Shown here: positions 22,408-37,390 of the stretch, one piece after another
Numbering within the stretch: position 1 is the stretch's first letter
Layout: every line of letters starts with the position of its first letter
DNA from: Phoebastria nigripes
Lineage: Eukaryota > Chordata > Aves > Procellariiformes > Diomedeidae
Length of the DNA stretch: 64,000 nt
Reading direction: 5' to 3'
NCBI GenBank assembly: GCA_035582835.1
Contig: JAYKAV010003357.1
Location: 57,254 to 121,253 of the forward strand
Notes under the pieces: generated by a model
Told to the model about the DNA's origin: nothing
Seen by the model: the letters and a program-made list of their open reading frames with translations, nothing else
Databases searched by the model: none
Translations under genes and position numbers: made by a program

Positions 22408-25400
22408 TCTGTGAACTGTAATGCCTGCTATTCAGCCAGCCCTATTGCTGTGGCATACTGGTTTTTTCTGAACACTCTGGTGCCACCATGGTCTGATTCC
22501 TATTCTTCCTTCTCTTGAGCCTTCCTATTTCATTCAACAAGACTTTTTCCCCCTGTTACTACTCTTGAAGTTTCATATTAGGCAGTTTTCTATTCTCTTA
22601 ACCACTCAGTTCTGCTCTTGTTGTTCTTTGGTGTCCTGCATTTTGTAAACTAACCTCAACCTCACTGGGGAGAAAAGCAGAAGACTGCAAGATCATTAGT
22701 GAGGATTGCTTTATTTTTATCTGTGTCTTCCTTTACCTGTCTGGAGAAAAGCAGCCCCCATCCCCCTTTGTTGAAGTGTCACATAAGCCCTTACTCGCTT
22801 ATCATAACGTTTATTATCATTACACAGGATTTCGTGCTCTCAGCTTTTCACCAGGGTTTTTTGGAATCCCTATACTCCATGAGGAAATATTAAGTCCCAA
22901 TGACAATAATAAGAAGTGGTGGATATTTTGGATATGACAATATATCTGACTTCAGAATCCTTGATAAACCTTCCCAAACTTTGCAAATCCTGCAATAAAA
23001 TCATGATAATTGCTAACACTGTTCTTTTCCTATCTGCTGAAAGTCACTTCTCCTGAAACAATTATACTGATAATTAAGTCCAAGCTTTTATCCCGAAATG
23101 AAATCACCCGAGCAACGCTACATTCTGAGATGGGTGCACGTAGTGCAACTATGACAAACTTAAATAGGATAGGGCAAAGAGATGTTTTTGTCTAAGTAGG
23201 CAGCCAAGAAGACAGATCATCGAATTATCAAGCCTCACTGTCATCTGAATTCACATAAAGTAGGAAATACTTTTTTTCTATTTCAAGTATGTTACAGGAG
23301 TGGATTTTAGTGACAGCTAGGCACATAAGTTCCTTCTGTTGCTTTCAAAACTCCAGCCCACTTTTCTCTATCTATCTCAAGCAAAAAGCTATAGAATACA
23401 GAGTGGAGAGCATCTGAAAATAACAATCTCAGTAGCAGACAACAATGGGCACTGTTTTACATGGTACATGCCCTTAGACTGATGAATTTTAGCTTGTGGA
23501 CAGACAAGGACACTCCAACGTGAAATTACCAGTTCGAAATGACAGTACACATTATTCAAGACAGTATTTTATATATTTTGTTACACTTCATAATGCAGTC
23601 AACTAAAAATCATCAGTCTACTTTCAGCTAAAAATTACTTTGCCCAAAACACTAGAAATCTGCAACAGATGTTAAGGTTCTGCCCAGGTGTCTTGTTCTG
23701 TTGGCTGCAATTCCTGTAGTCAGATGGCTCTCTTTCAACTCCATTCATACATTCCAGCAGGTCATACTTTGTGAAGCCTCTAACAACTGATTAAAGTTTT
23801 ATTTCAGACCTCTAATAGCTCAATCAATAATTTAGGGAGAAAAGAAAACATTTTCTGGGAAAGCATTAGCATAAGATTCACTGAAGCTGTATCACTCCTG
23901 GCCATATTTAATTTCAGCAAGATGAATGAAGAGAAAAGACAGTATAGCTCAATGCCATACCATTTGTGTTGCAGTGTCAGTTTTGTACCTTGGAACACTT
24001 CTAAATAGCTTTTCTGCTAAAGCAATAATCAATTAGTACTAAAGCACATCTGTAGCAAAACAAGATGTTCTCCTTGGAATTGGATCAAAATTACATTTTG
24101 CAAATGTCATCTCATTCCTGTACCACTTTCATTTGAATACTACAATTAAAGAACTTACAAACTTCAATTCCAAATTCCATTGGATCAGTGATATGGAGTT
24201 AGAAAAATTTTGAAATAGTAATCTCCAGAGGGAATCTTGAACTTCCAAACTTCCTTACTTTAACTCATGTATCATTAATATCTCTGGGTTAAAGAAACCT
24301 TTGTACTGATGTCTGATAGCCAGGAAATTATTTGGATTATTTTTTTTTTTCTGAAGGCAAAACCTATTTAAGCATTCAGAAGTGCATCTGATTGTGGACA
24401 ATACTAAAAAAAAAAAAAAAAATCAGTTAAATGAACTGTAAAACAAACACAGGATAAAAAATGGGATAAGCAATGGGCCCAGGTACAGTTGTTAGCTGGG
24501 AAAAAGATCACACAAAAGCTGTCTGAAATGGCTTCTAACTATGTTACTATAGTATATGTCTAAAATTGATAACCATAACAGAAATCTATAAGCAGCTGGT
24601 TAAAATATTAAAAAAGTATAATGATTTAGTAGAAAAGAAACTGATGAGATTATAGCCTGGAATACTTGCTTGAAAAAAAGGGCAAAGAGGAATCATACAT
24701 TCAGTGAAGGTCTCTGCCCAGCCCCAGTTTTAGATTCAGGCACTGCATCCATACATGGAAACACATGTTGGACTCCAAAATGTTTCACTCTGGTTTGCAT
24801 TGCATTAGCTCAGCCAAGGGGAAAGGCATCTAAACACCACCTTTCAGTCTTCAAAAAGATGGGAGAGATCCCCTAACCCCAATGCACTCATCTACAGTTG
24901 AGGGAGAAAATCTCTGGTCTTCTCTCCCATTGTACCAGCAATAATAAAGAGGAAATTACCTTGATAAGAAAATGAATAGCCATACTTAAAGAAGTTTAGA
25001 GAGCCAGCCAGGATTCCCCCACTCCTGCCTGTGGAGCAGAGTTGTTTCAGACCTGATTATGCCTGGCAGCAGTCTGCCGTGTGATTTGGACAGAGCATTA
25101 GAAGTTAAGACAGTGAGCTCATCTGCTGGTGGTGTATTGAACAGGCTGGCCTTGCAGAACCTGTAATTGGCAAAAGGGAGGACCTCGAGGAAAAGCCTCT
25201 GTTGTACAACTAATTTTGCTGATCTTAGAGGCCTCATATGTCCAAGGATTCTAGCTGCCCATGAAAGTTATCTACCATATGTTTTGGTACATGGAAGGAA
25301 TAAGTTCATAATGTACTCTGAGTTGTATAAACAACTGAAGTTTTTTGTGTTTGGGGTTTTTTTAAAGCACACTCCAAAATGTCTTTCTTCTCCAGCTTTG

Positions 25401-28400
25401 CTTCCAAGTTTCTTGTTTCCTGGATCTATTTTTCCTCTGGGCAAAGGAACCAGACTATTGGCCCTAGTGATTCCTTAGATCACCATGTAATCTGGAATGC
25501 ACAACATTCTACTGAGGGTTATACAGGAGATATTAATTACATAGGTCTTAAACTAATTTCTCTGATATTTTTTCTTCTTTTTTTTTTTTTTTTTAAACAA
25601 ACTGAAGAGTTCTGCCATCATTTATGATTATTTGGCATTGTTGCTGGAAAGAAATGGGATATTGGCAGATCCTGTATTTAAATAGACTTTTCCAGCACAA
25701 TGACACTTGAAATCCTGATTTACTCAAGAGAATAATCAATTCTCTGTTAAAGCAGCTTCCATGTGAATAAAGATCCTTAGAGTTTAACATCATTCATATG
25801 TCACCATCATTTTGAATTTTAATGCAACACAACAGTAAAAAAACTGAAGCTAATTAAGACAAGTACAGTATTCACAGCAGAGTTTGCATGTATATATTAA
25901 GAAATTCCCAAACAACAAAGTGTATAAACTTTATGTAGATCATCAGTATACTGAGGTTCATTTCAATAATAACATTGCAAGGAACAGTGTTTAAATTTCA
26001 TGCAAAAAGCTGGACTTTGTTAATGCAAATACAGCCATATTTTCATCCAAGAATTTTATCAAAATGTGCTTCTTTCAAAACTCTTGCTCACTTCAGAAAA
26101 TGTATAGAAAGCTTCTGAATACTTCTTCCCATTGAAAAAGTAATTTCTGTTTCCTTACAGTTCCTGAAGCATAGTCTGACTTTGCACTTCTGTAAGTGTC
26201 TTTGATACAAAGATGATCAGAAAGCCACCAGAAGCAAGGTGTTTAACCTGTCTTACCACAGATGTCTGGCTGAGATAACACAAAAATAAACTACACAGCT
26301 CTAAAGCACACATCCTGTAACTTGATAGATTTACTTTTAGTTTCTTTCTTTAAATAAGAAACAAAAAAAGAGGTTTAAGGTTTTAAACAGAGTCTGCATC
26401 AAATTTCCCAGCTTTCATTTGGAAAAGAACTAAGTCATGAATACTTAGTAGTCTCTGCTTCAGTAGTAGTTAATTATAGCTAGATCTCTACTGAGGCATA
26501 CCAAGTGTGGAGCAATATTCTATGGATATTTTTGGCCCTTGACCTCAGCAATTTAGTGAATGTTCAGACCTTGCTGAAAAATTTCTAAGTAGGGATCCTA
26601 ACCTGATTGTTGTTATAAATAACCCAGGTATTTCTTTGGCACAAGCAGTGTAAACCAATCCATTTACCCTTAAACTATACAAACAATATTGTTTCATATA
26701 CCTAAAATAAAAAATACCAACAGTAAGATTGGTAGGAATTAATGTAAAAGGCAACTTTCTTATTCANAGTCTTTACACTTTTCTTTTTCCATAACCCGTG
26801 TACCTGAAAAGCACTGTTTCTCTGCTATCTAAGGACAAATAATAATGCTTTCTGCTGGTCGGTTCTTGACTTCCAGGTATATCTCATTTTGGCAGAAGAT
26901 AGAGGTCATCAAAACCCCACACACCACAACTGTCAGCCATGGAAATCTTTCCAGCTTTACCATGACAGCCCAGGCTTTGGATGATGGTTTCTTCTGGTTC
27001 AGCTCTTAGTAAACAAAAAGCCATTCCATCTGCCTGATGGAGCTGAGCATATACAGCAGCTTCTCAAAGGTCTCTGACTGAAGCCACTATGAAATCCTTT
27101 TGCTCAGCAATATTAACTTACATAGCAAACAAGACTTGAACTTTTAGGTCTTATCTGTGCCAGAAAACTTAAAAGATTAATGTTGGGAGCTTTAAGCAAG
27201 CTCAGTAGGCACTCCTGATAATTCCATGTGTGAACACTTCTCTTCTGGAACCAGTCCCTTCATTCTAGTTAGCTTAATGCACTGTAAGAAATTTTATTAT
27301 GTCCATTTTTACATTCCCATGAAATACAGTTATAAAATTTCACTTGCGACAGTCCCATGAGGTGACTAGCTACAGAAAGAGGTATAAATTGGAGATTTTT
27401 TTTCAATTACTGCAGTCAAGTTCCAAGGACATAATGCACAATAGGTACTATACAGTGGTCCTCTCTCAAGAAAACACTTNAATTATAGGTTGCTGGCAGA
27501 GATCCAAAGGAAAGCTGGCTATCATTACTGGCTGAAGGCTTTCATCTAGTTAAATTCAGAAAAAGCAATGCAAAGCAGACAAAGCAAAGTAATTACCATT
27601 ATCAGGAGGAAATACAACAATACTAGAGCTGGTCTTTGCTATCCACAAGAGATGTGCTCTTTTGTTAAGACAATGGTCTTGACCTCTCTGTATTCACACA
27701 GCTAGGCTAGAGCATGTGTGAATATTTAGTAACCTTTTCTTTCTTGACAAACAATGCTTAGCAGGGCAAACATCATATGTTTGATGTCTGTCATTAACCA
27801 TAAATTCAAAGCAAAAGCACCTGCTCTTTAGCACATACACAATTCCTCTGTGAGTATTACCTGTATGCACCTAAGTATCTCATCTGCATGATATTGATAA
27901 GGGGACCTTCATCTGTTGTTTCATACTGAAGCAGTTATTTAAGCTGCTATCATATAAAATAAATTGGGTGAGTGCTATAACCAAGTCTCCACTATTACTG
28001 TGAAATAATAATAACACGCATGCACAAACTCACGCAAACAAGCTTATTAGAACAAATATTAGGAAAAAAAATCCCTAGGAAATTTTAATTTGATGCAGGT
28101 GAAATGTTTCTCTCCCTTACCCAAAGAACACACTGCATTTACTCTCCTGTCCCCTATGATACTAACTGGTGAGAAAAGAGCTAATTACCTGAAAGCTTTG
28201 TTGCCATTTAATAAGTGTGCCTCCAGAGCTATAGGGAGATGTTTTGCTGCCCGTGGAAGGACAACATCCCACACAGTCATTTTATCATCTTTATATGCAT
28301 ATCTTAGTTGCCTTTAAAGGCACCTCTCAGAACATCATCCTACAGTTGGTGACTACTGCACTCCCAGCATGGTCCTGCTTGAAATGCCCAGGCTGAGAAT

Positions 28401-29544
28401 GGCCTATACTGGTGCACAGGCAGTCCCTCTCCTTGAAATAATGCAATCCTGACCAGGTGCAAAATGCCACAAAATTCCCATTGGTAGCAAGCATGGTCTA
28501 CAAAGAAAGGACCTTCTCCCAGCACTGGGTGGTTCAGACTTATTTGTGATTTTTTTTGCTTGGCCCCTGCAAAGACCATGGAATCACACTGGTATGTTTT
28601 GCTTTCTGAAATAGTTGGTGCATTACACTGAAATTCAGGACAGGAGAAATGTTTTAGCTAATAAGAAAAACGTGTTTTATCCCTAATACTTCCAAATNAT
28701 GTATTTCATTCAACATATAATCTGGGAGAGACTTTTCTCAGATTAATTTGTTTTGGCACAGAAGAAAATGAAAATATTCTGGGGCAAGTGCATTGCAAAA
28801 TGCTTCCAACACCTCTCGGATTTAGCTTTTCACATTACTGAACTACTGCCCTCAGCCACCATTAATTACAATTGCAAATTTTCCNATATTGTTTTATAAC
28901 CTGATAAGGAAACACGTTTCCTGTCCTTCTGGGAAGAGGCAAAGCAATTCAGTACAAGGAACACAGCACTGGCCAACCATTCCGGACAAGAGACTGAACC
29001 TCTTCAGCTTCTTTTGAAAAACAAAAACTGTAAGCTTTATTTCATGAAAATTTTGTGAATTTTTCTTGCCTGATTTGTGGATTGTTTTATGGCTATATCA
29101 TTTCTTTTGTTGCTTATGTAAATTAAGACTTTTTGGAAACTGATTTTTCTTTGGAAACTGATTTTCTGATTACATAGGAGACTGATAGTTATTTGAAACA
29201 TCGTGTTTCATTCCCCTTTTTATAAGAATTTTGGAATGCTTTAGTAGAGTACAAATACAGACATGTTTTCATTCTCTTTCAGAATGACAGATTTTGGTGA
29301 ATTCCTAGCATTACCAGGCATCTTTCTTAACTGTTTCAAGGAGAGGTGAATCATTCTTTTCTGTGAGTTCATGAATTATGTATTGTATCAGATACTATGC
29401 TCAGTCATATGATTATTAATATCTCTCTCTCTTGCACACAGTTCTTAATCATTCAAGGTTGTCTTTTTTTCCTAGGCAGCTGAATAATTTCTTCTATTCC
29501 ATCTGAAGGTTTTGATCTTCCCTGCAATAGTTTGAATTGTTCAA

Positions 29545-30130
29545 TACTCCCTTGGGCCCGAAGATGGAGGTAGCCATCCAGCCAGTTGCTCAGCACCTCT
29601 TGGGACTACTGAGGTCCCTTGGGCTGCTGAGGTCCCCTTGCCCTGACTCTCGTTGATGCCAGTTGTCAGAGAAGTGCTGAGTGCTCCCCAGCAAGTGCAC
29701 AGCAATTTGCAGGATTGGACCCCAATATCCAGAGGGCTGGGCGCTTGCGTTACATCTCTTTGATTAAGATACCAGAGATGTCCCTCCTGGGTGTCATAGT
29801 CCTTTGCAGCAGTAAGTGCTGTATAAAGAGCAACCAGAGCTAATTACCAGTCTTGAAGCCCACCCTCTTTTTTGGCTGTCAGCTGGGGTGACACTGGGAA
29901 GCAGAAGTTCCCTTTGCTGTTTGCATGTGTTCAGCAGTAGGACAAAACCTCCTTTTCCCCAAGGCCCTTGGGACGCCTGGGGCGATGCTGCAGCCAGCTG
30001 CAGCGGAGACAGAGCCTCCCCGTCCTCCTCCAGTAGCCACAGGAGCAGCAGTACATTGCTTCTGATCCTCCTCGCTCTCACCTTGCCCACACACCATCCA
30101 GGCATTTTTTTCCATCCAGCTCCATGCCAA
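29545..30130. other. GC-richer island of unknown nature
   Basis: Base composition rises clearly over the flanks. The block contains a small direct repeat (CTGAGGTCCC near 29609 and 29628) and open frames on both strands (124 and 118 codons at about 29794-30190) that overlap each other. None has a known domain. It could be a decayed LTR, an old pseudogene or a weak CpG island. Confidence 0.3.
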
Positions 30131-32631
30131 ATTACAACCACAAACTTCATTTATCTCCACGTGTTACTAAAATCTTTGTACTGCTACTGATTCAGCAGGC
30201 TTTGCAGCATATTCCAAAGATGCTAACAAACAAGAAGCATCATCTCTTTTTAAGAAATTGTGTCTAATGCAGTAATATTTAAATGAGTATGACTGTATTG
30301 CCTTTATTAGAATTGAAGACTTCAGATAAGAAACAGGGTATCAAAGGAAAAAATTTATTTCTTTGCTCTTTGTGTCTCACAATAGCAGCAATGGACCATT
30401 TTTCTGTGAATTTTTTTCAGGAGCAGGACCTCATTGAAAAAATTGATCACTTCTCCATATTTTGAGGCCAAATTTAAAGCCCAGAGTACTAGCCTATTTT
30501 GCTTACTGGGAATATACCCCTGCAGATATAAATTATATTTATATTAAGGAATAGAAAGGAAAATTTCAGGGAATTTCAGAGAAACTTCATGTAACTAGGA
30601 AAATAAAAATCAGTATGGCAATGGAATTCATTGCTGATTACTAGAGCTGAGTAGAAGGTGACAACTCTGGGTTTTTTCCCCACATTTAAAGATTTTGAAA
30701 GTCTTGCTTTCTTTCAAAGACAGACCATAGTAAAAAAAAAATTTTCTGGAAAAATTTTTCACATTTATTGAAAAATCATCCATAGATGCAATCTGCTTAT
30801 TTTATATCAGAATTTTACACCCCACATCATTCACAACCTCAAGAGTTGAATGTAGGTGTCTCATTACTAGCTTGCTAATTCTCATGCATGGCAGTGAGTC
30901 TCATTCTCCCATTCTTGTTTGACTTCAGCAAAATGACGTATTGTGACAAACTGAAAATACATCAACTAGCTCTATTAATCAATGTAATGTAGGACAAAGT
31001 GAAAGGAACATTTTGATTTATTTATACATTTTGCTGGGTTTTAAATGAACTGCAGACAAACATGGAAAATGAAAATTAAAATGGGGCCCTTGTACAGAGC
31101 ACTCTGCATAGTAGAAAGAAGGGTGAGCTGAACCACATCGCTCCCAGAGGGAGAAGATGATGTCCTCCTGCAAAGAGAAGTTCCAAAGGCATTGCTATAC
31201 ATCCTTAACCCACAGTCCTTTTGTGCCAAACACAACCTTAATAAACTAACTGACCAAATGAGCATATAGCTGGATCATTTACCGCATTATGAATTTTGTC
31301 CCTGTAAAGGGACAAAGCAGCAAGATCTGTGGATACTGGAATATATATAAATTTCACACTGATAACTGACATGCTTTCCTAAACTCTTGAACCCAAAATC
31401 TGTGCCAGGAACCATGGGACATTTCTAAAAATATCACAACAGTGAGTAACATTTGGAGACTCGATTTCCGCGTGGAGAATAAATCTTTCTTCCTAAAAAA
31501 TACTAACTAGTGTGGATGCTATTACACTCTAGTAGGAATGACCAGTACAAGATACCAGTGAAATAATGGCATACCATGACAACAGTGTGTCCTGATCTAG
31601 CCTCTGGCCTCTCTGGGTCACCTCTGTGCCTGATAGCTGTTCTGCAGAAAGCCTCATGCTAAATCTCTGCAAAAGTTAAAGAATCCCAATGTTACTCAGG
31701 CTCTATTTGAAACAGCATTGGTGGACCGAGGAACTCTGTATTTTAGCATTCCAGTCCAGCTGGACTGCAGGAATGAAATATTGACTCAGCCAGCAAATAG
31801 GCCATTACAGGGAGCGCCCCAGGCTCTTGCCTGACCAGAATGGGNTTTGATAGCTACAGCTCTGCCTCTCATTTTGTTTCTGCCCATTGCTTGATCAAGG
31901 GCCTTTATAGCTAAGTCTCTGTCTATGTTATCTGTTCATGAAGTGGGCCAGTTAGTTAGGAAATTCATTACAGGCACTGCTATTAAGTGGTTTACCTCTG
32001 CTGAGTTTCTGCATTTCTGTTTAGTGTGCTTCCATTTATTCCATTAAATGTACTCTACAGAACTGTGTGCAATGGTCACATGGTAAAAGTACAGCATGCC
32101 ATTTATAAAAACAAGATTTCATTAAACAGTGATAAATATAAATCTTTCGGGGGGAAAGGAACTCTTCATGGTATAGTATAAGCCTAGTATTCAAAGCACC
32201 CCTGCACTCAAAAGAAGAATTACTTGGAATAAGGCTAATGGGAAAAAAGGTCAGATCATCCCAGAACTGAGCAGAGTTCACTGCGAAGAAGGTTGGTTTG
32301 CCACTTACACCTTGCCAGCCTCCATTCAATCTTGCTTACATTTCAATAGCACTGACTGGGATGGCTGGCTAAGTTTTGATGCAATAAACATGTTTCGCTC
32401 CTGTATGAACACAGTATTTTCATGAACCGATACCACGCAGGTCACTGATTATTCAAATAACTTCAAGGAGTTTTGTATATCTCCTCTTTAAAGAGAAGTG
32501 CTGTAATTTTAAAGATATTTTCCTCTTAATGGAGGCAAACCACTTGTTAATATCAGGTATGGCATCATCTGCAAACAGCATACTGCTGAACTAAAAGGCT
32601 TTAATGTGTTAGACCAGTGGCCAAAGAACCA

Positions 32632-32645
32632 GTCTCCATGGCAAC
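32632..32645. promoter_or_regulatory. X-box-like site (RFX type)
   Basis: GTCTCCATGGCAAC matches the X-box pattern RYYNYY-N1-3-RRNRAC. It shares the core CCATGGCAA with the sites at 18652 and 53717. Confidence 0.3.
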
Positions 32646-33249
32646 TCTGTATTAAGTTTCCCTGCTACAACAATTGTGAAGACTATTCAATCACAACTCA
32701 TTTGAGATGAATTCTTCTATATTTCTAAATGGCTCTCAAAAAATATTTCCACTTCTGACATTTTTGTCTTAGTTTTAGGAGAAACGAAAAACATAGAAAA
32801 ATGAAAGGCCGAACGAAAGGCTGACTTTGGAAAGGTCAATATGAGTCCATTGTACATCCCTGGTCTAAATAAAAAGAAAAATTAAAAAGAGTGTAAGTAT
32901 GTTAAAATGTTAGATACAGCACCTAACCACAGAGGCCAGGCAGAGTCCGTCAGCTATTGCTATGAAGATTTTATCAGATCAGTTATTCACCTCTGAATTT
33001 TCATCACTTATCTGTGGGGCAGATTCTTCTTAAAGAGCAAAAATACTTTTTTCTTTTATCACTGAGTGTCCATACCCACCTGTGGATAGCAGTTTTCTTA
33101 TCATATACAAGCAGAGCCATCTCTCAGTTCNCTTAGTGCCTAGCAGAGGTCAGCAGCTGGACCAGTAAAGGGAATATCTGCAAAGTGGAAAACACCTGGT
33201 TCCAACTACCTTCTGCACAATGCCCCTTTCTATTATGGGCTTCTCCTAA

Positions 33250-33660
33250 AAGCTTTTCAAATCCATTTGTAACTGGATAGCCAAACACACTGCTCTTTCC
33301 CACTTGTGGGCTCACTAGAGCTCTTTGCTGGTCAGTTTTAGAAGCAGTTTGTCTGGTGTGAATAGCCACGTATTTGATTCCTGTGCTGGATTACTGCAAC
33401 ACACAAGCAGGGAAAGAAACTGCACGTTCCTGAGAAATCTGATCTGATACAAGGGCAACTGCCCACCAGCTGAGGCCACCATGAGCATATCACAGCACGG
33501 CTCCAATCTCTGAACTGACTCCCCATTAAAAATGGGCGAATGCACAGTGTATCCCAGCTAATTGGATTCTGCACGGGACTGACCTTTACAATCTCTGAGA
33601 TCACCTCTCTGTCCATGACTACTGCTTTCTGTAGATGCTCCTTCCCACTGGAACCACAAG
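33250..33660 (+). mobile_element. Fossil LINE (L2/CR1-like) ORF2 C-terminal region
   Basis: The plus strand contains LDYCNT at about 33386-33403 and, further on, EHITARLQSLN-stop-LPIK at about 33483-33530. These match in order the D-Y-C-N and H-I-(T)-P-x-L-x-x-L-H-W-L-P-(V/I) blocks near the C-terminus of L2-type and related LINE reverse transcriptases. A TGA stands where Trp is expected. No 3' tail is identified and the ends are approximate. The overlapping minus-strand open frames here (up to 154 codons at 33338-33802) are shadows. Confidence 0.55.
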
Positions 33661-36600
33661 CCAATGGTTGACAGACACAAACCTGCCGTGATAAGGACAG
33701 GACTTTACAGAATACTAGGTAAGATTTTGGAAATAATTTCTGAAGAAAATTAAAATAGTCACAGGACCTCAATGCTTTCAGAAATGATATTGCCTTCCAC
33801 ATTTCCCAAAATCAGTTACTTGAAATATAAAAAAATAACTGACTGCTGCCTGTAGAAAAAGCAATATATAAAGGAAGAAAAAATGACTCCTGAATATTAC
33901 CTGAGTGGCTCAAGCATACAGAAGTAAGCCTTGTAAGAGAGCCTACACAGTCAGTAACACAGGTGTATATTATAACCTTCTGCAAAACTCTTGTTGTGAT
34001 TTCAATCATCCCTGTTTCTGAATGTCAGGCTCATATGAGCCCAAAGCTTCAGAGCAACAGCTGAAGTGGGACTTCCAAGTTTTACTCATTTTCCATATTA
34101 CTAAAAATACTAAGACAACATACTTTTACTTTTTGTGGAATAGAGCCCCCACCCCTTCTTATACAGGTGCATGCTGCCTGTAACAATGATATATTAATTA
34201 CTTAAAAGGGTCTACACCTGCTACCACAGCACTAATAATTAACACAAATATTGATGAAATTGAGGGTTACTGTGGTAGATTTAGTTCTGAGTTTAAAACC
34301 CTATATTCACCTAAATTAATTTAAAACAGGAATCAGGTTAGAACAAAAGATCTGGGAGTTTTAAGTCTATTCCAAGTTTTAGTGCTTTGCTTATAAAACA
34401 TACAGGCAGGAAAATGGTTTGTGGTTTCAGGTTTCCATTAAAATACTTAGCACATATCCATTTGTGCTTATTAAAAAACCCACACACTTTAATCTGACCA
34501 TCTCTAAAAGACATAGGTGGGATGGTTTTAGTTTCCAGGCCACATCTAATTATTTTAATGAATTGATACGACGAAGCAACAACAACAACATCCTGAAACC
34601 ACATCAAGCATCACATGAAATTAAAATTTGAGCTTGAGTCATTCTGCTTATCATTACTGATCTTACCAGTCATTATATGTATTTCTCCTTAATCCTTCTT
34701 TCCTGTAATATCTTAAAGTTTGACTGCAATATGGGGGCAAAGTCATTTAAAAACATGAGACACTAAATGAATGTCTACAGGTAAAATGTCTTATAGCAAT
34801 GAAGTGTCCATTTATTTTAAAAGCAGCAAGGTTTAATGGAACATTACTGAAGCTTTTAATCTTTCCTCAAGATATTTCAGGCCTTTTCTCCTGGGAGCCT
34901 TGTCTGCAGGGATCCCAGAGCTAAACTGCAGTCAAGCTGCTATTTCAGAAAGGGTTGAGGTAGTTCACGCTTAAATTAAATTGCAGAACCCTCACAGCAG
35001 GAAACTACAGTTACAAAAAAAAATCTTTACATAAAAGCCTTTGTCTTTAATCTCTTTCATCAGAAGACTAGAAGTTTAATTACACTAAGTTGCGGCAGGG
35101 CCAAACCCCACTTCCACCGGAGTTAAAACGGCTTCAGAGAGACCAAAATTTTGCCATGAGCATCAGCCCAATACATTTCAGTAAGGCTCTTTACCTCAAA
35201 ATCTCCATGATTTAAAGACTTTCCTCCTAATAAGCAGAATTTATTAGCTTGCATCCACTGGCTCAGTAAGTATGGCTACATTGCTTTTGAATCAGAAGTG
35301 AATTGCATTCTCAGAAAACAGCCCCACAAAAGACAGTGTTTGCAAAAGCTTAATTAAACATACCCATAATCTACTTTGTATTTGAGATGCAGGTACATAA
35401 ATTGAGCAAAAGCACCTCCTTTCTCTACTTACCAGCTCTTAGGAAGCAGCACCTTTGCTAAGAAAGTAGGCTGCACCTACACTAGTCAGCTCAGCTAAAG
35501 TCCAGAACCTTTCCCAGACACAGGAACACAATTACGTGTACTAATACATTGCTAGAACGGTCCTTGGCATACTTCTTCTTTGTCAGCTAACAATTTCTCA
35601 AATAGTTCCTGGGCGCAGTTCAAGAGGCAGAGCTTTCCCAGAGTCATTCCCAGGAGGCACCTCAGAGGCATTTAGCTGCAGGGATGTGGGCTGTCCCACT
35701 CCCCTTGGCCACTGTATCCAGGGCTGTTATCAAGTATGCTTCATTTACTAATACAGATGTGGCCTNTGAGACTACTTAAAGCAGAAGGTTACCATGGCAG
35801 GTGGTTGCACTGAGCCAGCCCAGTCACTCTGACTGCTGCGTAGTGCCAGGTCTCCTGGAGGACTCTTCCTTCTTGCTTCGAGCATGACTCTTCAGAAGAC
35901 CAGGTCCAAGCGTGTCCCCTTCAGCTCTTGGCCAGCGTCCCTAGGGCCATGTCAATAAACCAGGACTCCACATTCCCATGGACTCTAACCAGAGGAAAGT
36001 CCAATCTTTTGTGAGAATAGTCTGAAAACCAGGCCACTGTGTTTACAGCTGGGGCCCACAGTAAGCCAAGTATCATATTCTTCCTTATAAAGGGTTACTG
36101 TTACCCTGTCCCTCTTACCTCTACTGCAGAAATATTCCTAATTCCAGAGTTTCCACTTAATTCAGTATGACTATCAGACAGTAAACTCAGCAATACTTGG
36201 TTTTCTATAAACAAGAACATATGGTGAAAGAGCATTGTAGCACAAATTACAACGTTCAGAGTATTGTATTTTTTAAATAAGCAAGTGAAATATCTCACTT
36301 ATAGCTAGATGATATAAGATTTTTTATCATTATTCATGTTTTTTTAAAATATTACTATGGGTGTCTCTTTGGGGTAAACTGTTAGTACACCACAAGCTGA
36401 GTATTCTATAAGCAGTTTCAAATAAAAGTTCTTTCTCTTGTGATAGAAATGACTAGTTAATCAGTTGAAGTCAACACATCTGGAATATTTACTAAGCTTA
36501 ATGAACAGTGCTTTTTAGGAACTATATTTTAATCACTAGGTCAGTCCGAAAGCAATTTGCTATAAAGCCAGTAAACATAATTACACAATAACTATGATGT

Positions 36601-37390
36601 GAATTAATACATGATAACATTCACAAATGCAATATGGATTTGAGCACTACAATATAATTCAAACACACTGGGAAATTACCTAAACTCAGTAATGCTGTGT
36701 ATTTTTGCAGCTTTATTTTTACTTCAATCTCTCTCATCTCCCACTAAAGCCTTCTGCAATTTGAAAATGCACTTCATGATTAGAATACTGTAAATCACAG
36801 GTCTTATATGGTAAAAACAGCACTTCCAAATGTCCTTGTAATTCTTTAGATCATATGCTTAACATTGTCCTTTTTTTTTCTGGGTGAGGAAAGTCCAAAA
36901 TAAAAACCTGTTTAAAGATTATTGTTCCAAATCCCAAAGTAATTAAGAAAGCAATACAGAACCTCTTATGTTCATGAGTGCATGTGTACATATGTGTATA
37001 TACACATAAATACATACTCATACAAGACTTTTTAAAGTTATCAAAATACTTGAGCTTTCATGCAATAATGAATAAGCAGTTACTATGACTGTAAGTTCTC
37101 AGGGCACTAAAGATGCAGAGTATTTTCAGCTCCTGGGGAAGTCAGTGGAGGAGGGAACTTACACATTTCAGAGGAGAACGTGGCCACTTCAAAGCCTATT
37201 GCAGTCAGGAAAAATGAAGATCCACACCTTTTTTTCATACAGCACTTCAAAAATTAAAAAGGAACAAGGAAACCTGAAAGCATTTTTAGATGTTATGGGC
37301 AAGATTTTAAGACCCTGAGAAATACTCAGTTTTTCTATTTAACAGTTGTTTTACAGCCCTGTGGTAAATACCATGATGAGGAGCAGTTGC

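Larger units (their letters stand above)
13561..33240. other. Long unique AT-rich region, repeat-poor
   Basis: About 19.7 kb with no supported gene. It contains the possible conserved block at 14731-15260, an X-box-like site at 18652-18665, homopolymer runs (T19 near 21459, A17 near 22391, A17 near 24406, T17 near 25578), and a GC-richer island at 29545-30130. Open frames up to 146 codons (20591-21031) have no recognisable similarity. No recent LINE or LTR insertion is visible. Confidence 0.55.

Noticed and set aside
33338..33802. 154-codon minus-strand frame
   Set aside because: It is antisense to a plus-strand LINE fossil and has no domain of its own.
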